Positions 7,215 through 15,532 of a DNA stretch of 64,000 bases are shown piece after piece (within the stretch, counting starts at the first letter, position 1; each line of letters opens with the position of its first letter). The notes under the pieces were generated by a model, which was given only the letters and a program-made list of their open reading frames with translations, was not told the origin of the DNA and ran no database searches. Origin of the DNA: Kutzneria chonburiensis (GTDB lineage Bacteria; Actinomycetota; Actinomycetes; Mycobacteriales; Pseudonocardiaceae). The translations under genes and the position numbers were made by a program. The stretch covers positions 2,108,001 to 2,172,000 of the forward strand of contig NZ_CP097263.1 of the NCBI RefSeq assembly GCF_028622115.1. The letters are read 5' to 3'.

Positions 7215-9506
7215 TCACCACCGGGAGAAAGTCTGCACGTGACTGGCGCCGCGGGTGCCCGCGAGGTCGGCCTTGACCAAGATCCTCCCCTCGTAGGTCA
7301 CGGTGATCGAGCCGGCGGTCTGGGTCGGATCGCTGACCGCGACGGTGAGCGCACGGCCGGTGCGCCGGATCAGCACCGAGCAGGGGGCGTCCACGGACAG
7401 CGGGCTGGCGCTGCCGGCGGCGAAGAAAGTGGCGGCGATGGTGTTGGTGACCGGGTCCTGGATCGCTTGCACCTTGGCGGTGTTGGCGATGATCCGGGGC
7501 AGCAGCCGCAGCTGCGGCTGCGCGTCGCCGGGCATCAACACGTAGCTGTACGAGGCATTGACCGGGTCCACGCCATGGTCGAACCACAAAGTCAGGTAGT
7601 CCCGGGTGATCGGCTGGGTGCTGCTGGAGGCGTTGATGTCGTGCCACGCACCGGTTCGGCTGATCCGGGCGGCGTTCACGGTCGCGCCGCCGGGGAACAG
7701 ATAGCTGGCGGTGTCGCCGACAGTCGCTATGCGGGCGCGGGGGAGTTGCCGAGACCAGCCGTCGATGCGCGGCTGCTGTCGCCCGTCCACGGACAGCGCC
7801 TCGGCGGTTCGCCGATTGTCCACAATGGTCTCTACCGCCACGCCGTCGGTGGCGGTGATGCCCGCGCCGAGGCAGACCACGATATCGTCAAGGCAGAACC
7901 AGGATTTCTTGGCCACCAACGTGCTGCCCAACCCGCGGATGTCCTGGCCGAGTGCGGCGAACACGCCGTCGGTGGCGCCGCCGGCAAAGGTGGCGGCCGG
8001 CTTGGGCGCGCCCCAGGCGCCGCCGAAGCCGTCGGCGAGCTTCTTGGTCGACACGGTGGTGCCGGGCAGCCGGTACGGGTCGACGGTCGGCCAGAACCCG
8101 TCGGAGTACTGGTCGTCGGATTGCCGGTCACTTGGGCCCCACCAGTACAGCATGCCGGCTCCGGTGTGCCAGCCGCGCAGGTTCTCGCCGTTGCCGTTCT
8201 CGTAGTACGTGGTGCGGACCGAGCACATGCTGATCGCGACCGTCCACTTCGGACGCCGATGCACCGCGCGGTCCATGCCGAACACGCGATGTCCGACCGG
8301 CTCCGGCGTGCCGGACACCGTGCCGTCGGCCAGCAATGCCTGCGCTCGGGCCAACTCCGGCACGCCGACGCCCGGATCCTGAAGATACGGCTGGAACTTC
8401 TCCCGTTGCAACCAGCCCTTGACCATGGCCCGCCAGGTCGCGGTCTGCGTGGCCGTGCCGATGCCGGACTCGGCCAGCCGCAGGATGTCGGAGATCAACA
8501 GGTGTCCACGGGTGTGATCGCTCTGCGGCGTCGGATTCGCGCCCTGCCGGCCGCGGCTGATCGCCCGCCCGGACACGCCGTCCATGGCCAGCCCGTTGAC
8601 GATGAACGGCGCGAACGCGTGCTGCACGGAGTCGAGCACGGTGCTGCGCAAGGGATCCGTCACGGCCCAGGTCGAGCCGGCGAGCAGCGTGAACAGCCGG
8701 CTGAAGTCGCCGAGCATGACCTCGCCGTAGGAGTTGGTGTACGGGACCCAGGTGTGCTGGATGAACGAGCCGTCGGCGTAGAGGCCGTCGCCGGTGGTGA
8801 CGTACGGGAAGATCGGCGACAGTGCCGCCGACGCCGTGGCGATCTTGGCCGCGGACCGGCCGAGCACGCCGCGCAGCGCGATCACCCGGCACAGGTCGGC
8901 CCGGTTGGCCCCGGTGCTGGTGCCGCTGTAGACGGCGACGGCCGAGTCCGGCACGAAGTGGTCGACGGCAGCGCTGTACGTCGCCAGCTGGGCGGCGGTG
9001 AGCAGCGGAAACGCCAGCACGCAGGCGTCGAGCATGGCCTGCGGCGAGCCGATCTGCCAGTCCCACCAGTTGTCGTAGGTCGCGGTGGTCGGCGTGTACG
9101 CGGTCGCGACGAGCCGGTCGAGGCCCGCGGTGATCTGCGCGCCGAGTGTGGCGTCGCCGGTCAGGCCGGTGCCGGGCTGTGCGTAGGCCAACGCCATGGT
9201 GGCCAGCCGCTTGTAGCTCTGGGTGATGTTGTTGGATGCCTTGCCCAGCGGCAGATCCGGCCACAGTGTCGCGGTCATCGTCTTGGCGTGGCCGGCAGCC
9301 TGCGTGCCCAGGGCGGTCAGCGCGTCCCGGTACGGCTGGGCGGCGGGGTCGAATCCACTGCCGGTGAGCAGGTTTCGCCACCGTCCGCGCAGGGTGTCGA
9401 ACTCGTCGTCGGCCATGGCGAGCGACGGCGTCGCGGCGAAGGCGGTGATCGCGGCGGCGCTGCCGAGCACGAGACGCCTGGACAGGGGTCGTCCGGAGAG
9501 TTCCAT
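7215..9506 (-). CDS. Polysaccharide lyase family 8 (hyaluronate/chondroitin/xanthan lyase-like)
   Basis: A 763-residue secreted lyase. A twin-arginine-type signal (SRRLVLGSAAAITAFAATPS) precedes an N-terminal alpha/alpha toroid and C-terminal beta-sandwich domains typical of PL8. Catalytic landmarks are visible: NWWDWQIGSPQ, then the His/Tyr segment DGSFIQHTWVPYTNSYGEV, and SGRAISRG containing the conserved arginine. The enzyme would cleave uronic-acid-containing polysaccharides outside the cell by beta-elimination. The ATG at 9506 is preferred to the upstream one at 9554, because a LacI-type operator occupies 9533-9552 and a GGGAGA ribosome site precedes 9506. The neighbouring LacI regulator very likely controls it. 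The exact glycan cannot be told. Confidence 0.9.
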   Translation of the reverse strand: MELSGRPLSRRLVLGSAAAITAFAATPSLAMADDEFDTLRGRWRNLLTGSGFDPAAQPYRDALTALGTQAAGHAKTMTATLWPDLPLGKASNNITQSYKRLATMALAYAQPGTGLTGDATLGAQITAGLDRLVATAYTPTTATYDNWWDWQIGSPQAMLDACVLAFPLLTAAQLATYSAAVDHFVPDSAVAVYSGTSTGANRADLCRVIALRGVLGRSAAKIATASAALSPIFPYVTTGDGLYADGSFIQHTWVPYTNSYGEVMLGDFSRLFTLLAGSTWAVTDPLRSTVLDSVQHAFAPFIVNGLAMDGVSGRAISRGRQGANPTPQSDHTRGHLLISDILRLAESGIGTATQTATWRAMVKGWLQREKFQPYLQDPGVGVPELARAQALLADGTVSGTPEPVGHRVFGMDRAVHRRPKWTVAISMCSVRTTYYENGNGENLRGWHTGAGMLYWWGPSDRQSDDQYSDGFWPTVDPYRLPGTTVSTKKLADGFGGAWGAPKPAATFAGGATDGVFAALGQDIRGLGSTLVAKKSWFCLDDIVVCLGAGITATDGVAVETIVDNRRTAEALSVDGRQQPRIDGWSRQLPRARIATVGDTASYLFPGGATVNAARISRTGAWHDINASSSTQPITRDYLTLWFDHGVDPVNASYSYVLMPGDAQPQLRLLPRIIANTAKVQAIQDPVTNTIAATFFAAGSASPLSVDAPCSVLIRRTGRALTVAVSDPTQTAGSITVTYEGRILVKADLAGTRGASHVQTFSRW

Positions 9507-9532
9507 GAGGTGTCTCCCGACTGTCAGGGGAG

Positions 9533-9552
9533 CGCTTACGGTAAGCGGTTTC
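9533..9552 (-). promoter_or_regulatory. LacI-family operator upstream of the PL8 lyase
   Basis: A perfect 15-bp palindrome, CGCTTAC-G-GTAAGCG (9533-9547), lies 27-41 bp before the lyase start. On the lyase strand it is embedded in GAAACCGCTTACCGT (9538-9552). That sequence matches 13 of 15 bases of the site before the sugar isomerase (11740-11754). It has the CG-centred form typical of LacI-family operators. Confidence 0.75.
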
Positions 9553-9599
9553 ATGGATGGCCGTCAATGGGCGATGATGAGCAGCGGGAAAGCCGTTTC

Positions 9600-10637
9600 T
9601 CAGGGCAGCCGTGGGGCGACGGACTGCCGCACCACGATGTGTGTGCCCAGCACGACGTGCTGTGCCGGCAGGTCGGGGTCGTCGCGGTGGAGCGCGAGCC
9701 GCAGCGCCGTGCGGCCGATCTCGTCGTGCGGGATGTGCACGGTGGTCAACGCCGGATAGACGTCCTCGGCCGGGCTGAGGTCGTCGTAACCGATCACCGA
9801 CACCTGGCCCGGGACGTCCACGCCGGCATCGCGCAGCGCCGCCACCGCGCCGGCCGCGACCAGGTCGTCGCAGCCGAAGATCGCGGTGAACGCCGGCCCG
9901 TCGGCCAGCAGTCGTTTCGTGGCCTGGTAGCCGAACCGCCGCACCAACGCGCCCGGAACCACCATCGCGGGATCCAGCTCCAAGCCGTAGGCGGCCATCG
10001 CCCGCCGCACCCCGGCCAGCCGTCCCGTGGTGGTCGTGTCCTCGCCGCCGCCGAGGAAGACGATCTCGCGGTGGCCGGCCGACAGCAGGTGGCTGGCGGC
10101 GGCGAAGGCGCCGCCCTCGTTGTCGTACTCCACCACCGTGACCGGCAGATCCGGCCCCGGCGACGGCCGACCACACAGCACCAGCCGGGAGTCGGCCTCG
10201 TGCAGGGCGTTGGCCAGCGCCGCCATCCGCGACCGGTACTCGGGCGTGTCCCGCACGCCGCCGATCAGGCACACCGCGCCGGTGTTCTGCTCGCGCAGCA
10301 TGGACACGACGGCCAGCTCACGGTCCGGATCGCCGTCGGTCGAGCTGATCAGGCACAGCCGCTGCTCCACCGCCGCCTGCCGCTCGATGCCCCGCGCCAC
10401 CGTGTTGAAGAACGGGGCCGACACGTCGGTCAGGATGATCGCGACCGTCCGCGGCTGGCGGCCCGACAGCGCCCGCGCCGCCGCGTTGACCACATAGTCC
10501 AGTTCACGGATGGCGCGCAGCACCTTCGTCCTGGTCGCGCCGGAGACAGGATGGTTGCCGCTGAGCACCCGCGACACCGTCGCCGCGGACACGCCCGCGT
10601 GCCGCGCCACATCGCTGACCGTCGCCTTCGCGCTCAT
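9600..10637 (-). CDS. LacI-family transcriptional regulator
   Basis: A 345-residue LacI/GalR regulator. The N-terminal helix-turn-helix reads TVSDVARHAGVSAATVSRVL (residues 6-25), followed by the hinge helix segment NAAARALSGRQ. A periplasmic-binding-protein-like sensor domain follows, beginning TVAIILTDVSAPFFNTVARG. It represses until a sugar effector binds. It sits directly upstream of the PL8 lyase on the same strand. Two matching operators flank the locus, one before the lyase and one in the dehydrogenase/isomerase intergenic space, which defines a probable local regulon. The effector is likely a breakdown product of the lyase substrate. Confidence 0.93.
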   Translation of the reverse strand: MSAKATVSDVARHAGVSAATVSRVLSGNHPVSGATRTKVLRAIRELDYVVNAAARALSGRQPRTVAIILTDVSAPFFNTVARGIERQAAVEQRLCLISSTDGDPDRELAVVSMLREQNTGAVCLIGGVRDTPEYRSRMAALANALHEADSRLVLCGRPSPGPDLPVTVVEYDNEGGAFAAASHLLSAGHREIVFLGGGEDTTTTGRLAGVRRAMAAYGLELDPAMVVPGALVRRFGYQATKRLLADGPAFTAIFGCDDLVAAGAVAALRDAGVDVPGQVSVIGYDDLSPAEDVYPALTTVHIPHDEIGRTALRLALHRDDPDLPAQHVVLGTHIVVRQSVAPRLP

Positions 10638-10682
10638 CCGTCCGTCCTGTCGGAGCCTGAAGTGATCAGGACGACGTTACCC

Positions 10683-11696
10683 TCACGCGATGCGCGCCAG
10701 GTCCTCGACGCGCACGGCGCCGGCCAGTGGCTCGCCGGCCAGCCAGCGGCCGATCTCGGCGATCGCGAACTCGCCGAGCCGCCGGATCTCGCTGCCCAGC
10801 GCGCCGGCGATGTGCGGTGTGACAAGGACGTTGGGCCGGCTCAGCAGGGGATGGCCGGGTGGCAGCGGCTCCGGATCGGTCACGTCGAGCACCGCGTCGA
10901 TACGGATGCAGTGGCGGACAAGGGCATCGGTGTCGACCAGCCCGCCGCGGGCGGTGTTGACCACCACGGCGCCGTCCCGCATCAGACCGAGACGGCGGTC
11001 GTCGATGAGCAGCCGGGTCTGGTCGAGCAGCGGGGCGTGCAGGGTGACGACGTCGGCCGCGGCGAGGAGATCATCCAGCGTTGCCAGCTCCGCGCCGAGC
11101 TGCCGGGCCGTCGACGGCGTCAGGTAGGGATCGCTGACCAGCAGCCGGAAACCGTGTTCGCGCAGCTGGGCCAGCACGAGCCGGCCGATTCGGGACGCCC
11201 CGACCACGCCGACCGTGCGACCGGCGTTGCCGGTGCCGAGGCCGGGTGGGACGTGGTGGAAGTGCCCGGCGGCGTAGTCCGCGGCCAGCCGAAAGGCCCG
11301 TTTCCCGGCCAGCAGGATCGCCGCGACGGTGTACTGCGCCACCGGCACTGCGTTCACGGCGGCGGCCGAGCTGACGTCAATGCCGCGCTGCCAGACCAGC
11401 GCGCCGAGGCCGGCTTCCTTCACGCTGCCGCCGGTGTGCACCACCAGCCGCAGCCTCGGCATTGTCGCCAGACGCCCGTCGTCCAGCACCGGCCCGCCCC
11501 AGCCACTGATGATCACCTCCGCCGCCGGCGCCGGGCCTTCGGCGAAGTCCGCCGTGCTGACCAGGCCGTCCAGTGTCGCTCTCAGGTCGGGCGGAAACAC
11601 CTGGTCGCGCAGATCTGGACCGATGGCGAGCAGCGCGTGGGGGGCCGTGCGGTCAAGATCCCCACCTCTCGTCGTCTGGCATGAAACCGAATTCAT
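10683..11696 (-). CDS. D-isomer-specific 2-hydroxyacid dehydrogenase family protein
   Basis: A 337-residue NAD(P)-dependent dehydrogenase of the D-2-hydroxyacid/phosphoglycerate dehydrogenase family. The Rossmann segment is TVGVVGASRIGRLVLAQL with an acidic residue after strand 2 (VSDPYLT). The active-site region reads LHAPLLDQTRLL and VVNTARGGLVD, and the catalytic histidine is in VLVTPHIAGALG. The first glycine of the usual GxGxxG is altered (GASRIG), which is tolerated in the family. The start is uncertain: the ATG at 11696 has no clear ribosome site, but no better in-frame start follows soon. It diverges from a sugar isomerase with a LacI operator between them, suggesting a role in sugar-acid breakdown. 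Confidence 0.87.
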   Translation of the reverse strand: MNSVSCQTTRGGDLDRTAPHALLAIGPDLRDQVFPPDLRATLDGLVSTADFAEGPAPAAEVIISGWGGPVLDDGRLATMPRLRLVVHTGGSVKEAGLGALVWQRGIDVSSAAAVNAVPVAQYTVAAILLAGKRAFRLAADYAAGHFHHVPPGLGTGNAGRTVGVVGASRIGRLVLAQLREHGFRLLVSDPYLTPSTARQLGAELATLDDLLAAADVVTLHAPLLDQTRLLIDDRRLGLMRDGAVVVNTARGGLVDTDALVRHCIRIDAVLDVTDPEPLPPGHPLLSRPNVLVTPHIAGALGSEIRRLGEFAIAEIGRWLAGEPLAGAVRVEDLARIA

Positions 11697-11736
11697 AGTA
11701 GGACGAGCAGGTCAGATGGCAAGCATTGAGACTGCG

Positions 11737-11754
11737 ATGGAAACCGATTACCAT
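11737..11754. promoter_or_regulatory. Second LacI-family operator (dehydrogenase/isomerase divergent region)
   Basis: ATGGAAACCGATTACCAT (11737-11754) is an imperfect palindrome. Its part GAAACCGATTACCAT matches the lyase operator at 13 of 15 positions. It is 22 bp before the isomerase start and 41 bp before the dehydrogenase start, so it could control both. Confidence 0.6.
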
Positions 11755-11775
11755 CCCGCTGTCACAGGAAGGGCG

Positions 11776-12555
11776 GTGAACAGCATGGTGCGGTACGCCT
11801 TCTCCACGCTCGGCGTACCTGGGCTGGAGCTCGGCTCTGTGCTGGCGTTGGCCGCCGAGCACGGCTACGACGGCGTGGAACTTCGTTGTGCCGCGGGGGA
11901 ACCCGTGCACCCGGAGCTGACGCCGCCGGAGTGCGGGTCGGTGCGGCGGGCGTTCGCGCGGAACCGGATCGAGCCGATGGGACTGGCGTCGTACGTGCGA
12001 GTCGCCGAGCCTGGCGACGATGAGCGGGTGATCGACGACCTGTGCCGGCACGTCGAGCTCGCGGCGGCGCTCGACATACCGGCGGTGAGGGTGTTTCCGG
12101 GCGGGGAAGACGCCGAGGCCGCGGTCAGGCGACTGAGGGCTGCCGCCTCGATGGCCGACCAGCGTGGCGTGAGACTGTTGCTGGAAACCCACGACACGCA
12201 GCGAAGCGCGGCCGCCGTGACCGGATTGCTCGAGCGGGTCGGGCAGCCGGCGGTCGGCGCGATCTGGGACGTCCTGCACACCCATCTGGCCGGTGACGAC
12301 CCTGCGCACGCGGCGGCGACGTTGCGGCCGCACCTCGGATACGTGCAGGTCAAGGACATTGTCGCGGCTGACGACCTGACCCCGGCGCGGCTCGGGACCG
12401 GGGTGCTGCCGCTGGCCCGGTCGGTCGATGCCCTGCTGGCCGCCGGCTATGACGGCTGGCTGGTCTGGGAGTACGAGGGCCGATGGTTCCCCGCCGCGCC
12501 ACCGCTGCCGGCGATGCTGGCCGAGGGCCGCGAGTGGCTCGGACGGGCCGCCTGA
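11776..12555 (+). CDS. Sugar phosphate isomerase/epimerase (xylose-isomerase-like TIM barrel)
   Basis: A 259-residue protein of the AP-endonuclease-2/xylose-isomerase-like TIM-barrel superfamily. It shows GYDGVELRCAAGEP after strand 2, RLLLETHDT for the metal-binding glutamate, and GAIWDVLHTHLAG for a metal-binding aspartate/histidine. VQVKDIV and WEYEGRW lie near the end. These supply the metal site used for ketose-aldose isomerisation or epimerisation. GTG at 11776 is chosen because AGGAAGG sits about 5 nt upstream; the ATG at 11785 is possible. It diverges from the hydroxyacid dehydrogenase, and the intervening operator ties both to the LacI regulator and the extracellular lyase. Confidence 0.87.
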   Translation: MNSMVRYAFSTLGVPGLELGSVLALAAEHGYDGVELRCAAGEPVHPELTPPECGSVRRAFARNRIEPMGLASYVRVAEPGDDERVIDDLCRHVELAAALDIPAVRVFPGGEDAEAAVRRLRAAASMADQRGVRLLLETHDTQRSAAAVTGLLERVGQPAVGAIWDVLHTHLAGDDPAHAAATLRPHLGYVQVKDIVAADDLTPARLGTGVLPLARSVDALLAAGYDGWLVWEYEGRWFPAAPPLPAMLAEGREWLGRAA

Positions 12556-12803
12556 TAGCGAATTCCGTGTGTCGAATGGCGTACCGGCTGAATTCGGTGG
12601 AGATGAGAACGTTCGGCGAATGGCCCCATCGCCGCGTCCAGAAGTCGGAGTGAAACAATTCGCCGGGGAGAGTTGGTTCCGTGCCTGACGCTGTCATCGC
12701 CTCGTTGACATCGGGAATGTCATCCAGCAGACTCGTGGCGTAGCGGCGGCTTTCACGTGTTTACGGTGCTGCGCGAAATGATTCATCGGGGTAGGCTGCT
12801 GGT

Positions 12804-13655
12804 GTGGCGCGATCCAGCGGAATAGCGGCGAGCGCGCGCGGTCTCGGACTTCACGACCATGTTTGTTGGAGTTACGACGACGGCGACGGCTTCCGTCGCC
12901 GTGCCCGCGAGTTCCTCGCGGAGGGGCTGGCCCTGGGGCAGCGCGTCGAGTACATCGCCGACGATTCGGCCGACCGGTTGGCGGCGGACCTGCGCAAGAA
13001 CGCCGACCTGGGGCAGGCGCTGCGAGCCGGGGCGGCGCGCGTGGTCGCAGCCCGGGATCTCTACCCGCCCGACGCCGTGATCGAGCCGGCGGAGCAGGTC
13101 GCGGCCTACGCGGCGGCAACCGAAAAAGCGCTGTCCGACGGCTACACCGGCCTGCGCGTCGCGATCGACGTGACGGGTCTGGCTCGGAAGCCGAGGCAGC
13201 GCGAGGCTTTCGCCCGCTACGAGCACCTCATCGACCAGTACATGACCACGCGGCCGTTCGCGGCGTTGTGCGGCTACCACCGCCCCGAGCTGGGTGAGCA
13301 CACGGTGGCCGAGCTGGCTTGCCTGCACCCCACGACCAACAGCCGTACCGCGCCTTTCCGGCTCTACGCGTCGACCGACGGCGAGTACTCGGCCGAGCTC
13401 GCCGGGGAGCTGGATCTCATGGGCGCCGAGCTCTTCCCGCTGGCCCTGCGCCGCACGCGTCCCAGCGCGCGCCGCGGCCGCGTGCTGCTCGACGCGGCCA
13501 GGGTGAGCTTCGTGGACCACCGGAGCTTGATCGCGCTGGACGACCACGCGCGCGAACACGGCACGACGGTGGTGCTGCGCACCGGTTTGTCCACGCCGGC
13601 GCGGGTGATCGCCGCGTTGCAGCTCAGGTCCGTACGGGCCGAGGCCGCCGGCTGA
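12804..13655 (+). CDS. MEDS-domain plus STAS-domain signalling protein
   Basis: A 283-residue protein. Residues 15-170 form a MEDS (DcmR-type sensory) domain, recognisable from GLHDHVCWSYDDGDGFRR at the start and FAALCGYHRPELG near the end. The last ~90 residues, starting about YSAELAGELDLM, form a STAS/anti-sigma-antagonist-like domain containing VLLDAARVSFVDHRSL. Such proteins act in partner-switching stress signalling of actinomycetes. The usual phosphorylatable Ser/Thr of the STAS loop is replaced by VDHRSL, where the serine could still serve. A TAGGCT -10-like box (12792-12797) ends 6 bp before the GTG at 12804, suggesting a leaderless transcript. Confidence 0.85.
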   Translation: MARSSGIAASARGLGLHDHVCWSYDDGDGFRRRAREFLAEGLALGQRVEYIADDSADRLAADLRKNADLGQALRAGAARVVAARDLYPPDAVIEPAEQVAAYAAATEKALSDGYTGLRVAIDVTGLARKPRQREAFARYEHLIDQYMTTRPFAALCGYHRPELGEHTVAELACLHPTTNSRTAPFRLYASTDGEYSAELAGELDLMGAELFPLALRRTRPSARRGRVLLDAARVSFVDHRSLIALDDHAREHGTTVVLRTGLSTPARVIAALQLRSVRAEAAG

Positions 13656-13661
13656 CCGGTG

Positions 13662-14345
13662 TCAGCTCGAAGGCCGCCGTGCCTGCTCGCCCTCGTCGGT
13701 GACGGCCTCGATGCGGTCGGCGAGATCGGGATGGCTGGCGTGCAGGTGCCGAAACGCGTCGGTGAGCGGGCCGAGCAGGGTGGCCGAGTCGGCGTCGCCG
13801 AGCGCCGCCGTGACCATGTCGATGTGCTGCTGGGCGTCGCCGACGAGCGTCTGGTCGCCGTCGAGGGCGCTGACCAGTGCTGCCAGCTTGCGCAGGCCGA
13901 TCGCGTTGTCCCGCGCCCACTTCGTGACGGCCCGGTCCCCGGCGCGGCGGTCGCGCTCGGCCCGGACGCGCTGCTCGCCGGTGGTCGCGGAGCCGGTGTC
14001 GTCCGGCCGTAGTCGCAGGTAGCGGCGCTCGGCGGCCTGCCGGCTGGCCACGCCGAGCGCGGGGGCCAGCTGGATCCAGCTCGCGCCGTGGGCACGGGCG
14101 GCGGCGATCAGCCGCGGCTCCCAGTCGGCCAGCTCGTCGCGCAGGTGGCGCAGCAGCGTGAGCGCGGCCAGCGCGTCGGCCAGCGCCTTCTCGTCCTGGT
14201 CCGGGTGCTCGGGCTGGTGGTGGGTGACCTGGTTGATCAGTCCGAGGTCGGTCACGGCCTCGTCGCCGTCGTGCGTGTCCGGCTCGGCCGGCCGGTCCAC
14301 CAGCCACTGGCGCGCCTGCTCGCGCTCAGTGCCCTCGTCCGCCAT
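13662..14345 (-). CDS. Putative HTH-containing hypothetical protein (227 aa)
   Basis: A soluble, charged protein with a possible helix-turn-helix in the middle (SWIQLAPALGVASRQAAERR, about residues 84-103). This resembles the short DNA-binding segment of actinobacterial proteins annotated as Hsp18-type transcriptional regulators. The rest is helical and Asp/His rich. The ATG at 14345 is preferred over 14366 because GGAGGG lies just upstream. A perfect TGTCATC-N5-GATGACA inverted repeat sits 25 bp upstream of the start, which would suit autoregulation. It converges with the MEDS-STAS gene across only 6 bp. The function remains a guess. Confidence 0.7.
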   Translation of the reverse strand: MADEGTEREQARQWLVDRPAEPDTHDGDEAVTDLGLINQVTHHQPEHPDQDEKALADALAALTLLRHLRDELADWEPRLIAAARAHGASWIQLAPALGVASRQAAERRYLRLRPDDTGSATTGEQRVRAERDRRAGDRAVTKWARDNAIGLRKLAALVSALDGDQTLVGDAQQHIDMVTAALGDADSATLLGPLTDAFRHLHASHPDLADRIEAVTDEGEQARRPSS

Positions 14346-14370
14346 GTCATCCCTCCGTTGACCCATGGCC

Positions 14371-14389
14371 TGTCATCTCATGGATGACA
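14371..14389 (-). promoter_or_regulatory. TGTCATC-N5-GATGACA inverted repeat (candidate operator)
   Basis: Seven-base perfect arms with a 5-nt spacer lie just downstream of a TAAGAT -10-like box on the minus strand, 25 bp before the start of the HTH-like gene. An extra GGATGACAT half-site recurs at the ribosome site and start codon of the same gene, hinting at cooperative binding. Confidence 0.5.
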
Positions 14390-14436
14390 TCTTAAGGGCG
14401 TAGGGGTCACCGTGCAGCAGGGCGAGAGGGAAAATC

Positions 14437-15210
14437 CTAGAAGGTCAGCGGTCGGCGAACCTTGGCCGTCCACTTCGCGAGCAGCGGACCCAGTGCCGTG
14501 TAGACGGCCGGGTCGAACGCCATGCCGGTGTGCGTGCTGGCGACCTCTACGCAGGTGGCGTACGGGTCGAGGCACAGCTGCCACGGGGCGATGGCGTCGT
14601 TGCGCGAGTAGAAGGCGACGGCCGGCACCTCGGGCGGCAGCGCGGCTCGAAGGGCCTCGGAGTTGACGGTGTAGCAGTCGCCGCGGAAGCAGTCGTCGTC
14701 GAGCAGGCCGCGGATGCCGAGCGCGGACAGGCGGGCCAGCATCCGGGCGACCGGGATGACGCCCAGCCGTGCGCCGAGCAGGTCCAGCACCGGGCTGCCG
14801 AGCATCACCAGGCCACGCACCAGTTCCGGCCGCCGGGCCGCGACGAGCCGGGCCAGCGCGCCGCCCCGGCTCTGGCCGAGCAGGACGACCTTGCCGCCGG
14901 TCGCCATGGTGTGGGCCACCAGGCGGGCCTCGATCCGGTCGACCAGTGTGGACGTGCAGCCGACGTCCAGGCCGATACCGGCCGGCAGCGGGCGGTATCC
15001 CCGTGCGGCCAACCACTTTCCGGTCAGCGACAGTCCGATGTCACCGACACCGAAGCCCGGCACCAGCAGCACTCCCGCGCCGCGGCCCAGTGTCGGGTCG
15101 GCGACGCGCCAGGCCGCGTGCCGCAGCAGCGCCGGCACGCCCAGCGCCGCGACCAGTGCCTGCTCGCGGGCGTAACTCCGCGCCATCTCGAGCACCTTGC
15201 GGACGTTCAT
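14437..15210 (-). CDS. Alpha/beta-hydrolase (lipase/acyltransferase-like)
   Basis: A 257-residue hydrolase. The first strand carries VLLVPGFGVGDIGLS, giving an oxyanion-hole segment, and the nucleophile elbow is LLGQSRGGALARL (Ser at about residue 120). The acid and histidine are in YSRNDAIAPW and VASTHTGMAFD. No signal peptide is obvious, although residues near the start are hydrophobic. Members of this group act on esters of unknown kind. The ATG at 15210 gives a protein starting NVRKVLEMARSYAREQ; longer in-frame starts run into the divergent promoter region and look unlikely. Confidence 0.83.
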   Translation of the reverse strand: MNVRKVLEMARSYAREQALVAALGVPALLRHAAWRVADPTLGRGAGVLLVPGFGVGDIGLSLTGKWLAARGYRPLPAGIGLDVGCTSTLVDRIEARLVAHTMATGGKVVLLGQSRGGALARLVAARRPELVRGLVMLGSPVLDLLGARLGVIPVARMLARLSALGIRGLLDDDCFRGDCYTVNSEALRAALPPEVPAVAFYSRNDAIAPWQLCLDPYATCVEVASTHTGMAFDPAVYTALGPLLAKWTAKVRRPLTF

Positions 15211-15316
15211 GCCGTGGAATACCCCGAAAAGCCGGTGCGAATCGACCGGCCGGCGCAGGCACTCGTCAGAGCGAACTTGCCGCTCGAAATCCCGGGACGG
15301 CGGGCCCAACATCCAC

Positions 15317-15344
15317 TAGGCTGGTGCGGTCCAGGACTTCCTGG
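15317..15344 (+). promoter_or_regulatory. TAGGCT -10-like box followed by a 14-bp palindrome
   Basis: TAGGCT (15317-15322) is followed after 8 bp by the palindrome CCAGGA-CT-TCCTGG (15331-15344), placed where an operator would block transcription start. The 322-bp gap 15211-15532 between the hydrolase and the lectin gene holds this, one short possible upstream frame, and nothing else I can support. Confidence 0.35.
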
Positions 15345-15371
15345 CCACGCAGGTGATTCGGGGGGAACACC

Positions 15372-15449
15372 ATGCCAGCAGTCGACCGGCCCCGGCCGCA
15401 TACACGGCGCATCGGCGCCGCCTGTTCGACGTCAGCTGACCGCGCGTAA
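15372..15449 (+). CDS. Possible 25-residue leader peptide upstream of the lectin gene
   Basis: The ATG at 15372 follows GGGGGGAA and opens a 25-codon frame ending TAA at 15449, rich in Arg and Pro with one Cys. It lies between a TAGGCT promoter-like box and the lectin start. It may be a regulatory upstream frame or simply chance. Confidence 0.2.
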   Translation: MPAVDRPRPHTRRIGAACSTSADRA

Positions 15450-15532
15450 ACCTCGCTTCGACCACCACCCGACAGCCCGTACGGGCTGCCGTGTGCTGCC
15501 GTGCGCCCCGTCACTCAACCAGAGAGGGAAAT

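Noticed and set aside
7239-11684. A 1481-codon open frame on the plus strand
   Set aside because: It is antisense to the PL8, LacI and dehydrogenase genes, has composition typical of a high-GC shadow frame, and matches no domain.
12556-12803. A gene in the 248-bp gap after the isomerase
   Set aside because: Short frames there lack ribosome sites and codon bias. Only two GAATTC-centred weak inverted repeats and the TAGGCT box of the next gene are visible.
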